Shown one piece after another: positions 45,123 through 55,610 of a stretch of 64,000 bases of DNA. The stretch's first letter is position 1, and each line of letters starts with the position of its first letter. The stretch is from assembly GCF_900113605.1 (NCBI RefSeq), contig NZ_FOPY01000012.1, forward strand, positions 58,825 through 122,824. The letters run 5' to 3'. The notes under the pieces were generated by a model that made no database searches, was not told the origin of the DNA, and saw only the letters and a program-made list of their open reading frames with translations. A program made the translations under genes and the position numbers. Source of the DNA: Modicisalibacter xianhensis. GTDB taxonomy: Bacteria > Pseudomonadota > Gammaproteobacteria > Pseudomonadales > Halomonadaceae.

Positions 45123-45925
45123 AGCCACAACAGCACGCCCCCCAGCAGCAGGCGGTAGGCCACGAACGGCCACATGCCGATGCGATCCAGTGCCGCCAGG
45201 AACAGCTTGATGCACACCAGCGCTGCCACGAAGGAAAGACCGGCACCGATCAGCACATCATGAACCGCGGCGTCCGAGCCCGACTCGGCCAGCTCCAGCC
45301 CTTTCAATGCGCCGGCGGCGATGATCAGGGGTATCGACAGCAGGAAGGAAAAACGCGCCGAGCTGAGGCGATCGAAACCCAGCAGCAATGCTGCGGTAAT
45401 TGTGATCCCCGAGCGAGACGTGCCAGGTATCAGGGCGATGGCCTGGAACAGGCCGATGATCAGCGCTGCCTTGAGGGTCATCGTCGCCAGGTCGCGGCTG
45501 CGGCTGCCCCGGGCATCGGCCCACCACAGCAGCAGCCCGAAGACGATGGTGGTGATCGCAATGACCAGTGACGAGCGCAGCGAGGATTCGATGAGATCGT
45601 TGAACAGCCCACCGAAGATGACTGCCGGCAAGGTGGCGAGCAGCACCATCCAGCCCAGCCAGCTCGACTCGGTCTGTCGCGAGGCCAACGACCCCGTACC
45701 GGCGAACTGTCCAAACCAGCCGGACAGGATGGCCACGATGTCGCGTCGAAACACCAGCATCACGGCGGCCAGCGTACCTACATGCACGGCCACATCGAAA
45801 GCCAGCCCCTGATCGGGCCAGCCCAGCACCTGCGAGGGCAGGATCAGATGCGCTGATGATGAGATCGGCAGGAATTCGGTCAGTCCCTGAATCAGGGCCA
45901 GCACCACCAGTTGCAACCAGTCCAT
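45110..45925 (-). CDS. uppP: Undecaprenyl-diphosphatase (BacA family)
   Basis: A 271-aa inner membrane enzyme that dephosphorylates undecaprenyl diphosphate to recycle the carrier for peptidoglycan and O-antigen synthesis. The N-terminal [16 protein letters not shown] and the later [18 protein letters not shown] are the two catalytic loops of the family. About eight transmembrane segments. The start at 45925 has AGGAAA upstream and gives family length. It is upstream of, and overlaps, rsmJ. Confidence 0.95.
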   Translation of the reverse strand: MDWLQLVVLALIQGLTEFLPISSSAHLILPSQVLGWPDQGLAFDVAVHVGTLAAVMLVFRRDIVAILSGWFGQFAGTGSLASRQTESSWLGWMVLLATLPAVIFGGLFNDLIESSLRSSLVIAITTIVFGLLLWWADARGSRSRDLATMTLKAALIIGLFQAIALIPGTSRSGITITAALLLGFDRLSSARFSFLLSIPLIIAAGALKGLELAESGSDAAVHDVLIGAGLSFVAALVCIKLFLAALDRIGMWPFVAYRLLLGGVLLWLWVA

Positions 45926-46001
45926 TGATGTTTCCTGTGTCCGTAGGAGAGAGAACGGCTCGACGACGCCGAGCCATGTTGCCGATCGCGAACGTTGAGG
46001 C

Positions 46002-46688
46002 CTAGCGCTTCTGCCAGGCCACCTGATCACGTAGATAGACGGGAATGACCTCGTGGGCCGCCTGGCCCTCGCCGGCGTCGAACGCCTTGGCAGCGAGCCG
46101 CACCATGTCGGCGGCATCCGGCTGCATGTCGGGCAGGCGCTGGCTCAAGGCTGCCTGCACCAGGGTCGGCATGGCCTCCCATAGCGTCCAGCCCGAGCCG
46201 ACACCGCACCAGTCGGCATCCTGACGATCCGACGGGACGCGCAATCGGTCGGGAGGCATGACCGCCTCGTCGAGTACCCGATTCAAGCTGCCATCCTGAC
46301 AGTGATAGGCCGCCACATAGATCTCGTTCATGCGTGCGTCCAAGGCGGGAATCACGTAGCGCAGGTGGTACCGGCGGTGTGCTGCCAGCGCCAGCGCCTC
46401 GAGGGTCGAGACGCCAAGCAACGGCCGGTCGAGCCCGAAAGCCAGACCTTGGGCTACCCCGGCGGCAATCCGCAGGCCAGTGAACGACCCCGGACCACGC
46501 CCGTAGGCCAAGGCGTCCAGATCGTCAGGCTGCAACCCCGCCTCGGCCAGGACCTCATCGATCATCGGCATCAGACGGCGGGTGTGCTCGCGGGGTGTGA
46601 GGGCGAAGCGGGAAGTCACCTCGCCCTTGTGCCAGACAGCACAGGAACAGGCACTCGAGGAGGCATCCAGGGCCAGCAGCGTCGACAT
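46002..46688 (-). CDS. tsaB: tRNA threonylcarbamoyladenosine biosynthesis protein TsaB
   Basis: A 228-aa ASKHA-fold protein that forms the TsaBDE complex for the t6A modification at A37 of ANN-decoding tRNAs. The N-terminal LLALDASSSACSCAVW and the YGRGPGSFTGLRIAAG motif are diagnostic. Like other TsaB proteins it lacks the metal-binding site of TsaD. It lies between adk and uppP, 75 bp upstream of uppP. The trmO gene in this window acts on the same t6A nucleoside. Confidence 0.94.
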   Translation of the reverse strand: MSTLLALDASSSACSCAVWHKGEVTSRFALTPREHTRRLMPMIDEVLAEAGLQPDDLDALAYGRGPGSFTGLRIAAGVAQGLAFGLDRPLLGVSTLEALALAAHRRYHLRYVIPALDARMNEIYVAAYHCQDGSLNRVLDEAVMPPDRLRVPSDRQDADWCGVGSGWTLWEAMPTLVQAALSQRLPDMQPDAADMVRLAAKAFDAGEGQAAHEVIPVYLRDQVAWQKR

Positions 46689-46767
46689 CGGCGGTTCACG
46701 GGGTCATGAAATGGAGTGCGCATTATACGGCCGCGGCCTGCCCCGCAAAACCCGCTCCCCAACGACA

Positions 46768-46792
46768 ATGGCCCGGACTCGGTCCGGGCCAT
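46768..46792 (-). terminator. Terminator-like hairpin between adk and tsaB
   Basis: Perfect 11-bp stem ATGGCCCGGAC / GTCCGGGCCAT with a 3-nt loop, 27 bp past the adk stop. T-tail weak on either strand. Confidence 0.55.
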
Positions 46793-46818
46793 GGCGCGTA
46801 CGGGTAACGCGGCGTCTG

Positions 46819-47511
<693 letters not shown>

Positions 47512-47710
47512 TTATCGAAATTGGCTGTTGGCCGGCATTACCGGCCAATGATGAAAACGAGGCGTCTGACAATACCGACGGCACGGTTGCCAGACAAGCA
47601 CACTTAAGTCATGGGTGTCATGATGACGCATGTCGATTACTTTAGCGACCGCACGGCGCCGTGCCACTAGCACTTTGGTTGCGCCTGGAACGAGGTTCCG
47701 TCACGCCATG

Positions 47711-47735
47711 AAAAAGGCGGCCCGCAGGCCGCCTT
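47711..47735 (-). terminator. Rho-independent terminator of aceEF
   Basis: On the minus strand the stem AAGGCGGCC / GGCCGCCTT with the loop TGCG is followed by TTT, 19 bp past the aceF stop. Confidence 0.75.
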
Positions 47736-47753
47736 GTCTGGCAGAGTCACGAA

Positions 47754-49826
47754 TTACAGCAGCAGTCGCCGAATATCGCTCAGTGCCTGCGCCAGGAACG
47801 CTGTGAAGCGTGCCGCATCGGCGCCATTCACAGCACGGTGATCGTAGGACAGGCTCAGCGGCATCATCAGTCGTGGCGCGAAGTCCTTGCCATCCCACAC
47901 CGGTTTCATCTGCGCCTTGGAGACGCCGAGAATGGCCACCTCGGGGGCATTGACGATGGGTGTGAAGGCAGTCCCGCCGATCGACCCCAGGCTGGAGATG
48001 GTAAAGCAGCCGCCCTGCATCTCCTCGCGCTTGAGTTTCTTGGCCTGGGCACGCTTGGCCAGATCCACCGACTCGCGAGCCAACTCGTACAGCGACTTCT
48101 TGTCGACATCGCGGATCACCGGCACCATCAGGCCATCCGGCGTATCCACGGCCACACCGATGTGCACGTACTTCTTCCACACCAGCTTGTCGCCATCCGG
48201 GTGCAGACTGACGTTGAACTGCGGATACTTGCGCAGCGCAAACGCGCACGCCTTGATCAGGAACGGCAGCGGCGTGAGCTTGGCACCCTCGGCTTCGGCC
48301 TCGGCCTTCATCGACTTGCGGAAAGCCTCCAGCTCGGTGATGTCGGCCTCGTCGAACTGGGTGACGTGCGGCACGTTCAGCCAGCTGCGATGCAGGTTGG
48401 TGGCCCCAGCCTTGAGCAACCGACCCATCGGCTGCTCCTCGACCTCGCCGAACTGGCTGAAGTCGATGGCCGGGATCGGCGGAATGCCGCCACCTACCGT
48501 GGCGCTCGCGCCTGCGGCTGCCGGGGCTTCCTTGCGCTGCTTGAGCACTTGCTTGACGTAGGCGTGCACGTCTTCTTTCAGTACACGGCCTTTCGGTCCA
48601 CTGGGCGTTACTTCGGAAAGCTCGACACCCAATTCGCGTGCCAGCATGCGCACCGCCGGGCCGGCATGCGCCAGTTTACCCTTGCGCGGCTGCTGGCTTG
48701 CCATCTGCGCCTCGGGGCTGGGCTTGGCCGTGGCTTCGACGTCGGCGACCTGCTGCGACTTGCCAGCGGGCTTGCGCTCTTCAGTAGACTCACGCTTGGG
48801 CGCCTCGGCCTGCTTGGGCTTGGTCTTCTTGGCCCCGGCAACTTCCACGTAGCCGATCAGGTCGCCTTCGGAGACGGTATCGCCTTCCTTGACGGCGAGT
48901 TCGACGAGCTTGCCCTTGTAGGGGCTGGGCACGTCCATCGACGCCTTGTCGGACTCCAGCGTGATCAGCGGGTCTTCCTCGTTGATCTCGTCGCCTTCGG
49001 CCACCGCCATCTCGATGATCGGCACATTCTCGCTGCCGCCGAGATCGGGAACACGGATCTCCTTGCGCTGGCTCTCTCCCTGTGCCCCGGGGCCTTCGGC
49101 TTCCTCGACCTCGCCCTCCTGGGGCTCGTCGGCTTCAGCCGTTTCGCTAACGGCTTCGTCGCTGCTGGCCGCTTCCTCGGGTTCGCCTTCGTCGTCCCCG
49201 CCTTCACCGGCGATCTCCATGGTGCCGATCAGATCACCCTCGGAGACGGCGTCGCCCTCCTTCACGGCGAGTGAAACGAGCTTGCCGCTGTGCGGGCTGG
49301 GCACGTCCATGGACGCCTTGTCGGATTCCAGCGTGATCAGGGCATCCTCGGCGTTGACCTCGTCACCTTCGGCGACCGCCACTTCGATGATCTCGACATT
49401 TTCGCTGCCGCCGATATCGGGAACCTTGATCTCCACCGTGCGCTTGCCGCCGCCGGACTTCTTGGCCGGCTTGGGCTGGGCCTGCTTGTCAGAGTCCTGC
49501 TTGGCGGGCTTTTCCTCGGCCTGGTCCTCCTCGGCCGGGGCGCTCTCCTGCTGAGCCTCCTCCTGTTCGGCCTCGTCATCGCCGCCGCCCTCGGCCTCGA
49601 GCTCGAGGATGTCGTCGCCTTCAGAGACGGTGTCGCCTTCCTTGACCAGCACCTTGACTACCTTGCCGCCCTTGGGCGCAGGCACGTCCATGCTGGCCTT
49701 GTCGGATTCCAGCGTGATCATGGTGTCTTCCGGCGCAATGACATCGCCTTCGGACACCGCGATCTCGATGATTTCGACATCGGTGCTGCCGCCGATGTCG
49801 GGAACTTTGATGATTTCGCTACTCAA
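47754..49826 (-). CDS. aceF: Pyruvate dehydrogenase E2, dihydrolipoyl acetyltransferase
   Basis: A 690-aa core enzyme of the pyruvate dehydrogenase complex. Three lipoyl domains each carry the lipoylated ESDKASMDVP motif (near residues 43, 160 and 295). They are joined by Glu/Asp-rich, Ala-poor linkers instead of the usual Ala/Pro-rich ones. A peripheral subunit-binding domain (GPAVRMLARELGV ... GRVLKEDV) and the catalytic domain ending in LSYDHRAVNGADAARF follow. The last motif has Asn where E. coli has Asp, as in Azotobacter E2p. The start is a TTG at 49826, supported by AAGGAG 7 nt upstream; no ATG fits. aceE lies 71 bp upstream. No E3 (lpd) is adjacent. Confidence 0.95.
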   Translation of the reverse strand: MSSEIIKVPDIGGSTDVEIIEIAVSEGDVIAPEDTMITLESDKASMDVPAPKGGKVVKVLVKEGDTVSEGDDILELEAEGGGDDEAEQEEAQQESAPAEEDQAEEKPAKQDSDKQAQPKPAKKSGGGKRTVEIKVPDIGGSENVEIIEVAVAEGDEVNAEDALITLESDKASMDVPSPHSGKLVSLAVKEGDAVSEGDLIGTMEIAGEGGDDEGEPEEAASSDEAVSETAEADEPQEGEVEEAEGPGAQGESQRKEIRVPDLGGSENVPIIEMAVAEGDEINEEDPLITLESDKASMDVPSPYKGKLVELAVKEGDTVSEGDLIGYVEVAGAKKTKPKQAEAPKRESTEERKPAGKSQQVADVEATAKPSPEAQMASQQPRKGKLAHAGPAVRMLARELGVELSEVTPSGPKGRVLKEDVHAYVKQVLKQRKEAPAAAGASATVGGGIPPIPAIDFSQFGEVEEQPMGRLLKAGATNLHRSWLNVPHVTQFDEADITELEAFRKSMKAEAEAEGAKLTPLPFLIKACAFALRKYPQFNVSLHPDGDKLVWKKYVHIGVAVDTPDGLMVPVIRDVDKKSLYELARESVDLAKRAQAKKLKREEMQGGCFTISSLGSIGGTAFTPIVNAPEVAILGVSKAQMKPVWDGKDFAPRLMMPLSLSYDHRAVNGADAARFTAFLAQALSDIRRLLL

Positions 49827-49897
49827 GGTCGCGCTCCTTCCAAATCGTGCACGGGACGGACAGGCCACGTTCTAAGCGTAGCCTGCCTGCCACCTGA

Positions 49898-52576
49898 TCA
49901 GCTGACCAGCGGGTTGGGCTTGTTCGGATCGATGCCGTACTTCTTGAGGGCATCCGCAACGACCTTGCGGTCAATCTCGCCACGCTCGGCCAGCGCCTTG
50001 AGCGCCGCCACGGTGACGAAGTAGCGGTCGACTTCGAAGAAGTGACGCAGCTTTTCACGCGTATCCGAACGCCCGTACCCATCGGTGCCGAGCACGTGAT
50101 AGTCGGTAGGCACCCAGGCGCGAACCTGGTCGGCGTAGAGCTTCATGTAGTCGGTCGAGGCGATGGCCGGCCCCTTGCGACCTTCCAGGCACTGGGTGAC
50201 GTGCGGCTTGGCAGCCTCGTCGTCCGGGTGTAGGAAAGCCTGGCGGTCGATCTCGAGCGCCTCGCGACGCAGCTCATTGAAGCTGGTCACGCTCCAGATA
50301 TCAGCGCCGACCTCGTATTCCTCCTTGAGGATCTCGGCGGCCGCCTCGACCTCGCGCAGGATGGTACCCGAGCCCATCAACTGGACGTGTGCCTTGCTGC
50401 CCTCGGTCTCGCGCAGCAGGTACATGCCCTTGATGATGTCTTCGGTCGACCCTTCCGGCATCTCCGGATGCGGGTAGTTCTCGTTCATCAGGGTCAGGTA
50501 GTAGAAGCAGTTTTCCTTATCCTGATACATCCGCTTCAGGCCGTCCTGCACGATGACCGCGACCTCGTGCCCGTAGGTCGGATCGTAGCTGCGGCAGTTA
50601 GGAATGGTAGACGCCTGGATGAGGCTGTGCCCGTCCTGGTGCTGCAGTCCTTCACCGTTCAGCGTGGTGCGGCCGGCAGTACCGCCAAGCATGAAACCGC
50701 GCGCCTGCATGTCACCCGCCAACCACGCCAGGTCACCGATGCGCTGGAAGCCGAACATCGAGTAGTAGATGTAGAACGGCAGCAGCGGCATGTGGTGGTT
50801 GGAGTAGGACGTCGCCGCGGCGATCCACGCCGACATGGCGCCCGCTTCGGTGATGCCCTCTTCGAGGATCTGGCCGGCCTTGTCCTCGCGGTAATACATG
50901 ATCTGGCCGGCATCCATCGGCTCATACTTCTGGCCTTCGGAGGTATAGATGCCGAGCTGGCGGAACATGCCTTCCATGCCGAAGGTACGCGCCTCGTCGG
51001 GCACGATAGGCACGACCTGCTTGCCCAGCCCCTTGTGCTTGACCAGGCCGTTTAGGATACGCACGAAGGCCATGGTGGTGGAGACTTCGCGATCACCGGA
51101 GCCCTTGGTCTGGCTGGCGAACATCTTGTCGTCGAGGCCAGGAATCTCGAGTGCCTCAAAATCGCTCTTGCGTGCCGGCAGGTAACCGCCAAGCTGCTCG
51201 CGGCGCAGGTGCATGTACTTCATTTCCGGGCTGTCCTCGGCCGGCTTGAAGTACGGAATGTTGCCGCTGTCGATCTGCTCGTCGGTGACCGGAATGCCGA
51301 AGCGGTCGCGGAATTTCTTCAGTGCCTCGGTATCCATCGACTTGATCTGGTGCGCTTCCATGTCGGCTTCGCCGGAACCGCCGCCCATGCCGTAACCCTT
51401 GACGGTGTGCGCCAGGATCACGGTGGGCCGACCATTGGAGCTGTTCACCGCCTCGTGATAGGCCGCATAGACCTTGTAGGGATCGTGGCCGCCACGGTTG
51501 AGCTTCCAGATGTCGTCGTCGGACAGGTCCTCGACCATCTTCGCGGTTTCGGGGTACTTGCCGAAGAAATGCTCGCGGGTATAGGCACCGCCATTGGCCT
51601 TGTAGTTCTGGTATTCGCCGTCGACCGCCTCATCCATGCGCTTTTGCAGGATGCCCTTGGTGTCCTTCTCGAACAGCGGATCCCAGAAACGGCCCCAGAC
51701 CACCTTGAGAACGTTCCAGCCGGCGCCCCGGAACACGCCTTCCAGTTCGTCGATGATCCGCGAGTTGCCGCGCACCGGTCCATCCAGGCGCTGCAGGTTG
51801 CAGTTGACCACGAAGATCAGGTTGTCGAGCTTCTCGCGGCTGGCCAGGTGCAGCGCGCCGAGAGATTCCGGCTCGTCGCACTCGCCGTCGCCGAGGAACG
51901 CCCAGACCTTGCGGTCATGCATCGGCTGCAGGCCACGCGAATCCAGGTACTTCATGACGTGCGCCTGGTAGATCGCGGTGATCGGTCCCAGGCCCATGGA
52001 CACGGTGGGGAACTGCCAGTAATCCGGCATCAGCCACGGGTGCGGATAGGAGGACAGGCCGTTGCCGTCGACTTCCTGACGGAAGTTGTCCATCTGCTCT
52101 TCGGTCAGGCGCCCCTCGAGGAACGAGCGGGCATAGATGCCCGGGGACACGTGGCCCTGAATGTAGAGCAGGTCGCCCTTGAACTCACCGTTGGGAGCGC
52201 GGAAGAAGTGGTTGAAACCCACCTCGTAAAGTGTCGCGCTCGACATGTAGCTGGCAAGGTGGCCGCCCAGCCCCTTGTGCTTCTTGTTGGCGCGAATGAC
52301 CTGCGCCGCCATGTTCCAACGGATCAGTGAACGAATGCGCCGTTCCATGAACAGATCGCCGGGCATGCGCGCTTCGCGGTGCACTGGGATCGTGTTGCGA
52401 TGGGGGGTCGTCACCGAGAAGGGTACCTGCATGCCATCGCGGCGGAAGCGATCTGCCAGACGGCTCATCAGGTACTGGGCGCGCTCTTCGCCCTCACGAT
52501 CCAGGACCGATTCCAGGGATTCTATCCATTCCGTGGTTTCGATCGGATCGAGATCTTCTCTTGCCTCCAGACTCAT
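49898..52576 (-). CDS. aceE: Pyruvate dehydrogenase E1 component (homodimeric)
   Basis: An 892-aa thiamine diphosphate enzyme (E. coli AceE 887) that decarboxylates pyruvate and acetylates the lipoyl groups of AceF. The ThDP-binding stretch GDGECDEPESLGALHLASREKLDNLIFVVNCNLQ is split over the GDG-x-NCN motif, and the N-terminal WIESLESVL and the DGHSLIQASTIPNC segment are typical. The start at 52576 has GGAG about 8 nt upstream; the longer frame to 52621 is not supported. First gene of aceEF. No pdhR-like regulator is nearby. Confidence 0.96.
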   Translation of the reverse strand: MSLEAREDLDPIETTEWIESLESVLDREGEERAQYLMSRLADRFRRDGMQVPFSVTTPHRNTIPVHREARMPGDLFMERRIRSLIRWNMAAQVIRANKKHKGLGGHLASYMSSATLYEVGFNHFFRAPNGEFKGDLLYIQGHVSPGIYARSFLEGRLTEEQMDNFRQEVDGNGLSSYPHPWLMPDYWQFPTVSMGLGPITAIYQAHVMKYLDSRGLQPMHDRKVWAFLGDGECDEPESLGALHLASREKLDNLIFVVNCNLQRLDGPVRGNSRIIDELEGVFRGAGWNVLKVVWGRFWDPLFEKDTKGILQKRMDEAVDGEYQNYKANGGAYTREHFFGKYPETAKMVEDLSDDDIWKLNRGGHDPYKVYAAYHEAVNSSNGRPTVILAHTVKGYGMGGGSGEADMEAHQIKSMDTEALKKFRDRFGIPVTDEQIDSGNIPYFKPAEDSPEMKYMHLRREQLGGYLPARKSDFEALEIPGLDDKMFASQTKGSGDREVSTTMAFVRILNGLVKHKGLGKQVVPIVPDEARTFGMEGMFRQLGIYTSEGQKYEPMDAGQIMYYREDKAGQILEEGITEAGAMSAWIAAATSYSNHHMPLLPFYIYYSMFGFQRIGDLAWLAGDMQARGFMLGGTAGRTTLNGEGLQHQDGHSLIQASTIPNCRSYDPTYGHEVAVIVQDGLKRMYQDKENCFYYLTLMNENYPHPEMPEGSTEDIIKGMYLLRETEGSKAHVQLMGSGTILREVEAAAEILKEEYEVGADIWSVTSFNELRREALEIDRQAFLHPDDEAAKPHVTQCLEGRKGPAIASTDYMKLYADQVRAWVPTDYHVLGTDGYGRSDTREKLRHFFEVDRYFVTVAALKALAERGEIDRKVVADALKKYGIDPNKPNPLVS

Positions 52577-52891
52577 AGACGTCTCTCCGAGTGAAGATAT
52601 TGTGTCAGTCTGCCCTCCCACAACAGGCGAGGGGCGTATGGCGCTCTTCAGTGCGGGCGCGACCTTCTACGGGCCGTGTCTCCGATAAACCGTCTGTAGT
52701 TTCTTTACAGATGGGTGCCTCAGGCACGCAAATTCTGCGCACGAAGATACCGCAAACGCTGGCCGCTGCCAATTGAAGCCAATATGGAAAACCATTCCAT
52801 AGACAATATTGCAGCGCAGCATCAAGCACTTACGTTACCGCGTCGTCCCGGCCAGGCTAACTCTGTCCAGTGTAGCTTGGCTACACACAGG
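52577..52891. other. 315-bp intergenic region upstream of aceEF
   Basis: I find no coding frame that looks real. It should hold the aceEF promoter, but no strong -35/-10 pair or PdhR-type site is visible. Two small hairpins occur: CTGTAGTTTCTTTACAG (52690-52706 region) and GTGTAGC-TTG-GCTACAC (52870-52886). The latter lies directly past the ampD stop and may act in its termination. Confidence 0.4.
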
Positions 52892-53449
52892 TCAAGTTCG
52901 TTCAAGACATTGTCGCAAAAAGGCCCAGTCGAATGCCGGGCCCGGGTCCGTCTTGCGCAGCGGCGCGATGCGCGCATGACTGGTGATGCGCTGCGCATCC
53001 AGTGCTGGATAGGACGCCATTAACGCACAAATGACGCTGGCCAGGGCATGATATTGCTGCTCGGTGTAGGGATGAATTTCAACCCCCTCGAGTTCGATGC
53101 CGATGCTGAAATCGTTGAGGTTGCTTCGTAGCTTCCCGGCATCGTGCCAGCTCGAACGGCCGGCATGCCAGGCGCGCCGATCGAACGGCACGAACTGGAC
53201 GCATTCGCCGTCACGCCGGATCAGCAGGTGGGCTGACACCTTGAGCCCGTCCAGGCGCGCATAGTAGGGATGCCCGGCAGGATCGAGCGTGTTGGTGAAC
53301 AGCTGTTCGATGGCCTCGCCACCAAAGCATCCCGGCGGCAGACTGATCGAGTGCAATACCAGCAATGAGATCTCGTTCTGCGGTCGCTGGTTGGCGTTGG
53401 GCGACGCAACGCGCCGGGCATCGCTCAGCCAGCCTTCGTTGATCTGCAT
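52892..53449 (-). CDS. ampD: 1,6-anhydro-N-acetylmuramyl-L-alanine amidase AmpD
   Basis: A 185-aa cytoplasmic zinc amidase that trims anhydromuropeptides during peptidoglycan recycling; its loss derepresses AmpC in species that have it. Zinc ligands are His33 ([10 protein letters not shown]), the His of TSHARIAP and Asp in [11 protein letters not shown]. The start at 53449 (MQINEGW) matches E. coli MLLEEGW and has GGGGAGAGG upstream; 53473 is a second possibility. Divergent from nadC, the same arrangement as in many gammaproteobacteria. Confidence 0.95.
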   Translation of the reverse strand: MQINEGWLSDARRVASPNANQRPQNEISLLVLHSISLPPGCFGGEAIEQLFTNTLDPAGHPYYARLDGLKVSAHLLIRRDGECVQFVPFDRRAWHAGRSSWHDAGKLRSNLNDFSIGIELEGVEIHPYTEQQYHALASVICALMASYPALDAQRITSHARIAPLRKTDPGPAFDWAFLRQCLERT

Positions 53450-53524
53450 GCCTCTCCCCTGCCGAATTTGCATGGCTTTCCCTATAATAACGGCATTGTC
53501 GCACATCGAAGAGCACGGGAAGCC

Positions 53525-54379
53525 ATGCATTACTACGAAGCCCTCGCGGAAGACATTCGCACCAGCGCCGCCCGCCTGCTGGCGGAAGACGTCGGCCCGG
53601 GGGACATCACCGCCCAGCTAATTCCGGAGCGCCAGTGGGCCACTGCCCGGGTCATCACCCGCGAGGATGCCGTGCTGTGCGGTGTGGCCTGGGTCGATGA
53701 ACTCTATCGGCGCCTCGACAAGCGCGTCATCCTCAACTGGCATGCCGCCGATGGCGATGCCATAGCCGCCGACAGTGTCTTTCTGGAACTCGAAGGCCCG
53801 GCACGCAGCGTGATGACCGGTGAGCGCGCGGCACTCAACCTGCTGCAGACGCTGTCAGGCACCGCCACGCGCACCCGCGACTACGTACGCCAGGTGGCCG
53901 ATACCGGCGTGCGTCTGCTCGACACGCGCAAGACCCTGCCCGGAATGCGCCTGGCGCAGAAGTACGCCGTTACCTGCGGTGGTGGCCACAACCATCGTAT
54001 CGGTCTCTACGACGCCTTCCTGATCAAGGAGAACCACATCGCAGCCTGTGGTGGTATCGCCGCGGCAGTCAAGGAGGCACGCAAGATAGCCCGCGATTTG
54101 CCGGTGGAAGTCGAGGTGGAAAGCCTTGACGAGCTGGCCCAGGCACTCGAGGCCGGGGCCGACGTGATCATGCTCGACAATTTCACCCTTGATGACATGC
54201 GCGAGGCGGTTCGCCTGACCGAGAAACGGGCCACGCTGGAAGCTTCCGGCAATGTCAGCGAAGCGACCCTGGAAGCGATTGCCGCGACCGGCGTGGATTG
54301 CATTTCCATTGGTGCCCTGACCAAGGACGTCAAGGCCATCGATCTGTCGATGCGTGTCACCCAGGTGGCTACGCGCTGA
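53525..54379 (+). CDS. nadC: Nicotinate-nucleotide pyrophosphorylase (carboxylating)
   Basis: A 284-aa quinolinate phosphoribosyltransferase, the third step of de novo NAD synthesis. The [29 protein letters not shown] block holds the substrate-binding Arg and Lys and is diagnostic when read in two parts; [11 protein letters not shown] and [10 protein letters not shown] are also present. The start at 53525 has GGGAAG upstream. A TATAAT at 53483-53488 is a plausible -10 (start near 53495). It overlaps the GNAT gene tail by 11 bp. nadA, for the preceding step, is at the end of this window. Confidence 0.95.
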   Translation: MHYYEALAEDIRTSAARLLAEDVGPGDITAQLIPERQWATARVITREDAVLCGVAWVDELYRRLDKRVILNWHAADGDAIAADSVFLELEGPARSVMTGERAALNLLQTLSGTATRTRDYVRQVADTGVRLLDTRKTLPGMRLAQKYAVTCGGGHNHRIGLYDAFLIKENHIAACGGIAAAVKEARKIARDLPVEVEVESLDELAQALEAGADVIMLDNFTLDDMREAVRLTEKRATLEASGNVSEATLEAIAATGVDCISIGALTKDVKAIDLSMRVTQVATR

Positions 54380-54890
54380 TTTCGCCCGACGGGGCCAGCG
54401 GCTTTTCCAGCACGATACGATTCAGCCGCTCGCCCCGCCGCTCGACCCATTCCTCGCCCCGCCGTACCCAGCCGCGCCGCTCGAGCCCTGGCGCCAGTAT
54501 CAGGCTGGCTTCGATACGTAACCGCTCGACGCCCTGGGCACGCATCTCATCCTCGGCGTAGTCGAGCAGGCGTCCCCCGATACCGTGCCGGGCCAGCGCC
54601 GGCCACACGTACAGCGTCTCGATCCGCCCACCCCCGATATCGAGCTCCACGAAGCCCACGCAGCGTCCGTCACAGGTCGCGACCAGCGTGGTGAACAGGG
54701 CCTGGCGAGCCGCCCACGCCGCCGCCTCACGCGGCAAGGCGCTGGCCCAGGCATCGCGCTGTGCCAGGCTGTAATAGCCAGCCGCGCCCTGCATCACGGC
54801 GTGATGGAAGACTTCTCCCTGGTCGGCCGCATCGTCGGGCAGAGCGACACGGTAACGAACGCGTTCCAGCATGGCGTCATGTCTCGTCAA
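54369..54890 (-). CDS. GNAT-family N-acetyltransferase
   Basis: A 173-aa protein with the GNAT fold. Motif A is [21 protein letters not shown] (acetyl-CoA pyrophosphate loop R-x2-G-I-G), preceded by the beta strand [18 protein letters not shown]. It lies in the single-domain, small-molecule or protein acetyltransferase group; the substrate cannot be told. The first Met could also be at 54872 (MLERVRYRV), which is nearer the start of homology. Convergent with nadC, overlapping by 11 bp. Confidence 0.8.
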   Translation of the reverse strand: MTRHDAMLERVRYRVALPDDAADQGEVFHHAVMQGAAGYYSLAQRDAWASALPREAAAWAARQALFTTLVATCDGRCVGFVELDIGGGRIETLYVWPALARHGIGGRLLDYAEDEMRAQGVERLRIEASLILAPGLERRGWVRRGEEWVERRGERLNRIVLEKPLAPSGEISA

Positions 54891-54914
54891 GGGTGAGGAA
54901 TCGACGGGCCCGCT

Positions 54915-55481
54915 TCACGCCGCCTGTTCGCCACTGAAAGCCTCGTAGCGCGGAAACCGAGACGCGATATCGCTGCCGGTCATCCTCGCCGCCTGGGCCT
55001 CGCTGGCGGCGAATAGCCGGATAGCCGTGAAGTTGGGCTCAGGCCCCATGTCGAACCAGTGCGGTGTATCCGCCGGCACCGAAATCAGATCACCGGCCGC
55101 ACAGCCGATGACATAGACCCGCTGGTTCAGGTGCAGGTAGAAAAGGCATCCCCCACGCACGAAGACATGCATTTCATCCTCGCTATAGCGGTGCTCGTCG
55201 AGAAACTCCTGGCGCAACGATGCCTTGTCGGGATGGTCAGGCCGCAGCCCAATCACGTCCGCAACGACAAAGCCGCCTTCGCGCTTGAGACGCTCTATCT
55301 CTTCGGCGTAAGCCGTCAGCACACTCTTCTGGTCAGCATCAGGCACCAGTTCGGGATGCGGTTCGCAGCGATCGAAACGCACCCCATGGGCTGCCAATTC
55401 CGCAGCGATGCGCTCGCCTTCATGGGTGGACAGGATCGGTTGTTCACCGTCCGCTTCGTGATAGACATGCAGAAAACTCAT
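54915..55481 (-). CDS. mtnD: Acireductone dioxygenase-like cupin with a missing metal histidine
   Basis: A 188-aa protein that aligns along its length with acireductone dioxygenase (ARD), which oxidises dihydroxyketo-methylthiopentene in methionine salvage. The Klebsiella ligands are H96, H98, E102 and H140, in the motif H-x-H-x3-E. Here the motif is H97-R-Y99-S-E-D-E103 with a later His (PADTPHWFDMG), so the second His is Tyr. A His two residues past E103 (H105) is unusual and might replace it. Activity or metal preference may be altered. No other methionine-salvage genes (mtnABC) are in the window. Confidence 0.82.
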   Translation of the reverse strand: MSFLHVYHEADGEQPILSTHEGERIAAELAAHGVRFDRCEPHPELVPDADQKSVLTAYAEEIERLKREGGFVVADVIGLRPDHPDKASLRQEFLDEHRYSEDEMHVFVRGGCLFYLHLNQRVYVIGCAAGDLISVPADTPHWFDMGPEPNFTAIRLFAASEAQAARMTGSDIASRFPRYEAFSGEQAA

Positions 55482-55610
55482 GACAGCCTCTCCTTAGCTT
55501 CGGTTCTCGTTCGGCATGACAGCCCGGCGCCTTCATGTGGCACCGGTAAACTTCCCTGTCACAGGCGCAGACTACACAATGGTGGCTCCCCGGAACAGTT
55601 GCAGGAAGAC

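Noticed and set aside
52690-52706. CTGTAGTTTCTTTACAG palindrome upstream of aceEF as a PdhR-type operator
   Set aside because: It does not match the PdhR consensus and lies over 110 bp before aceE with no promoter elements around it.
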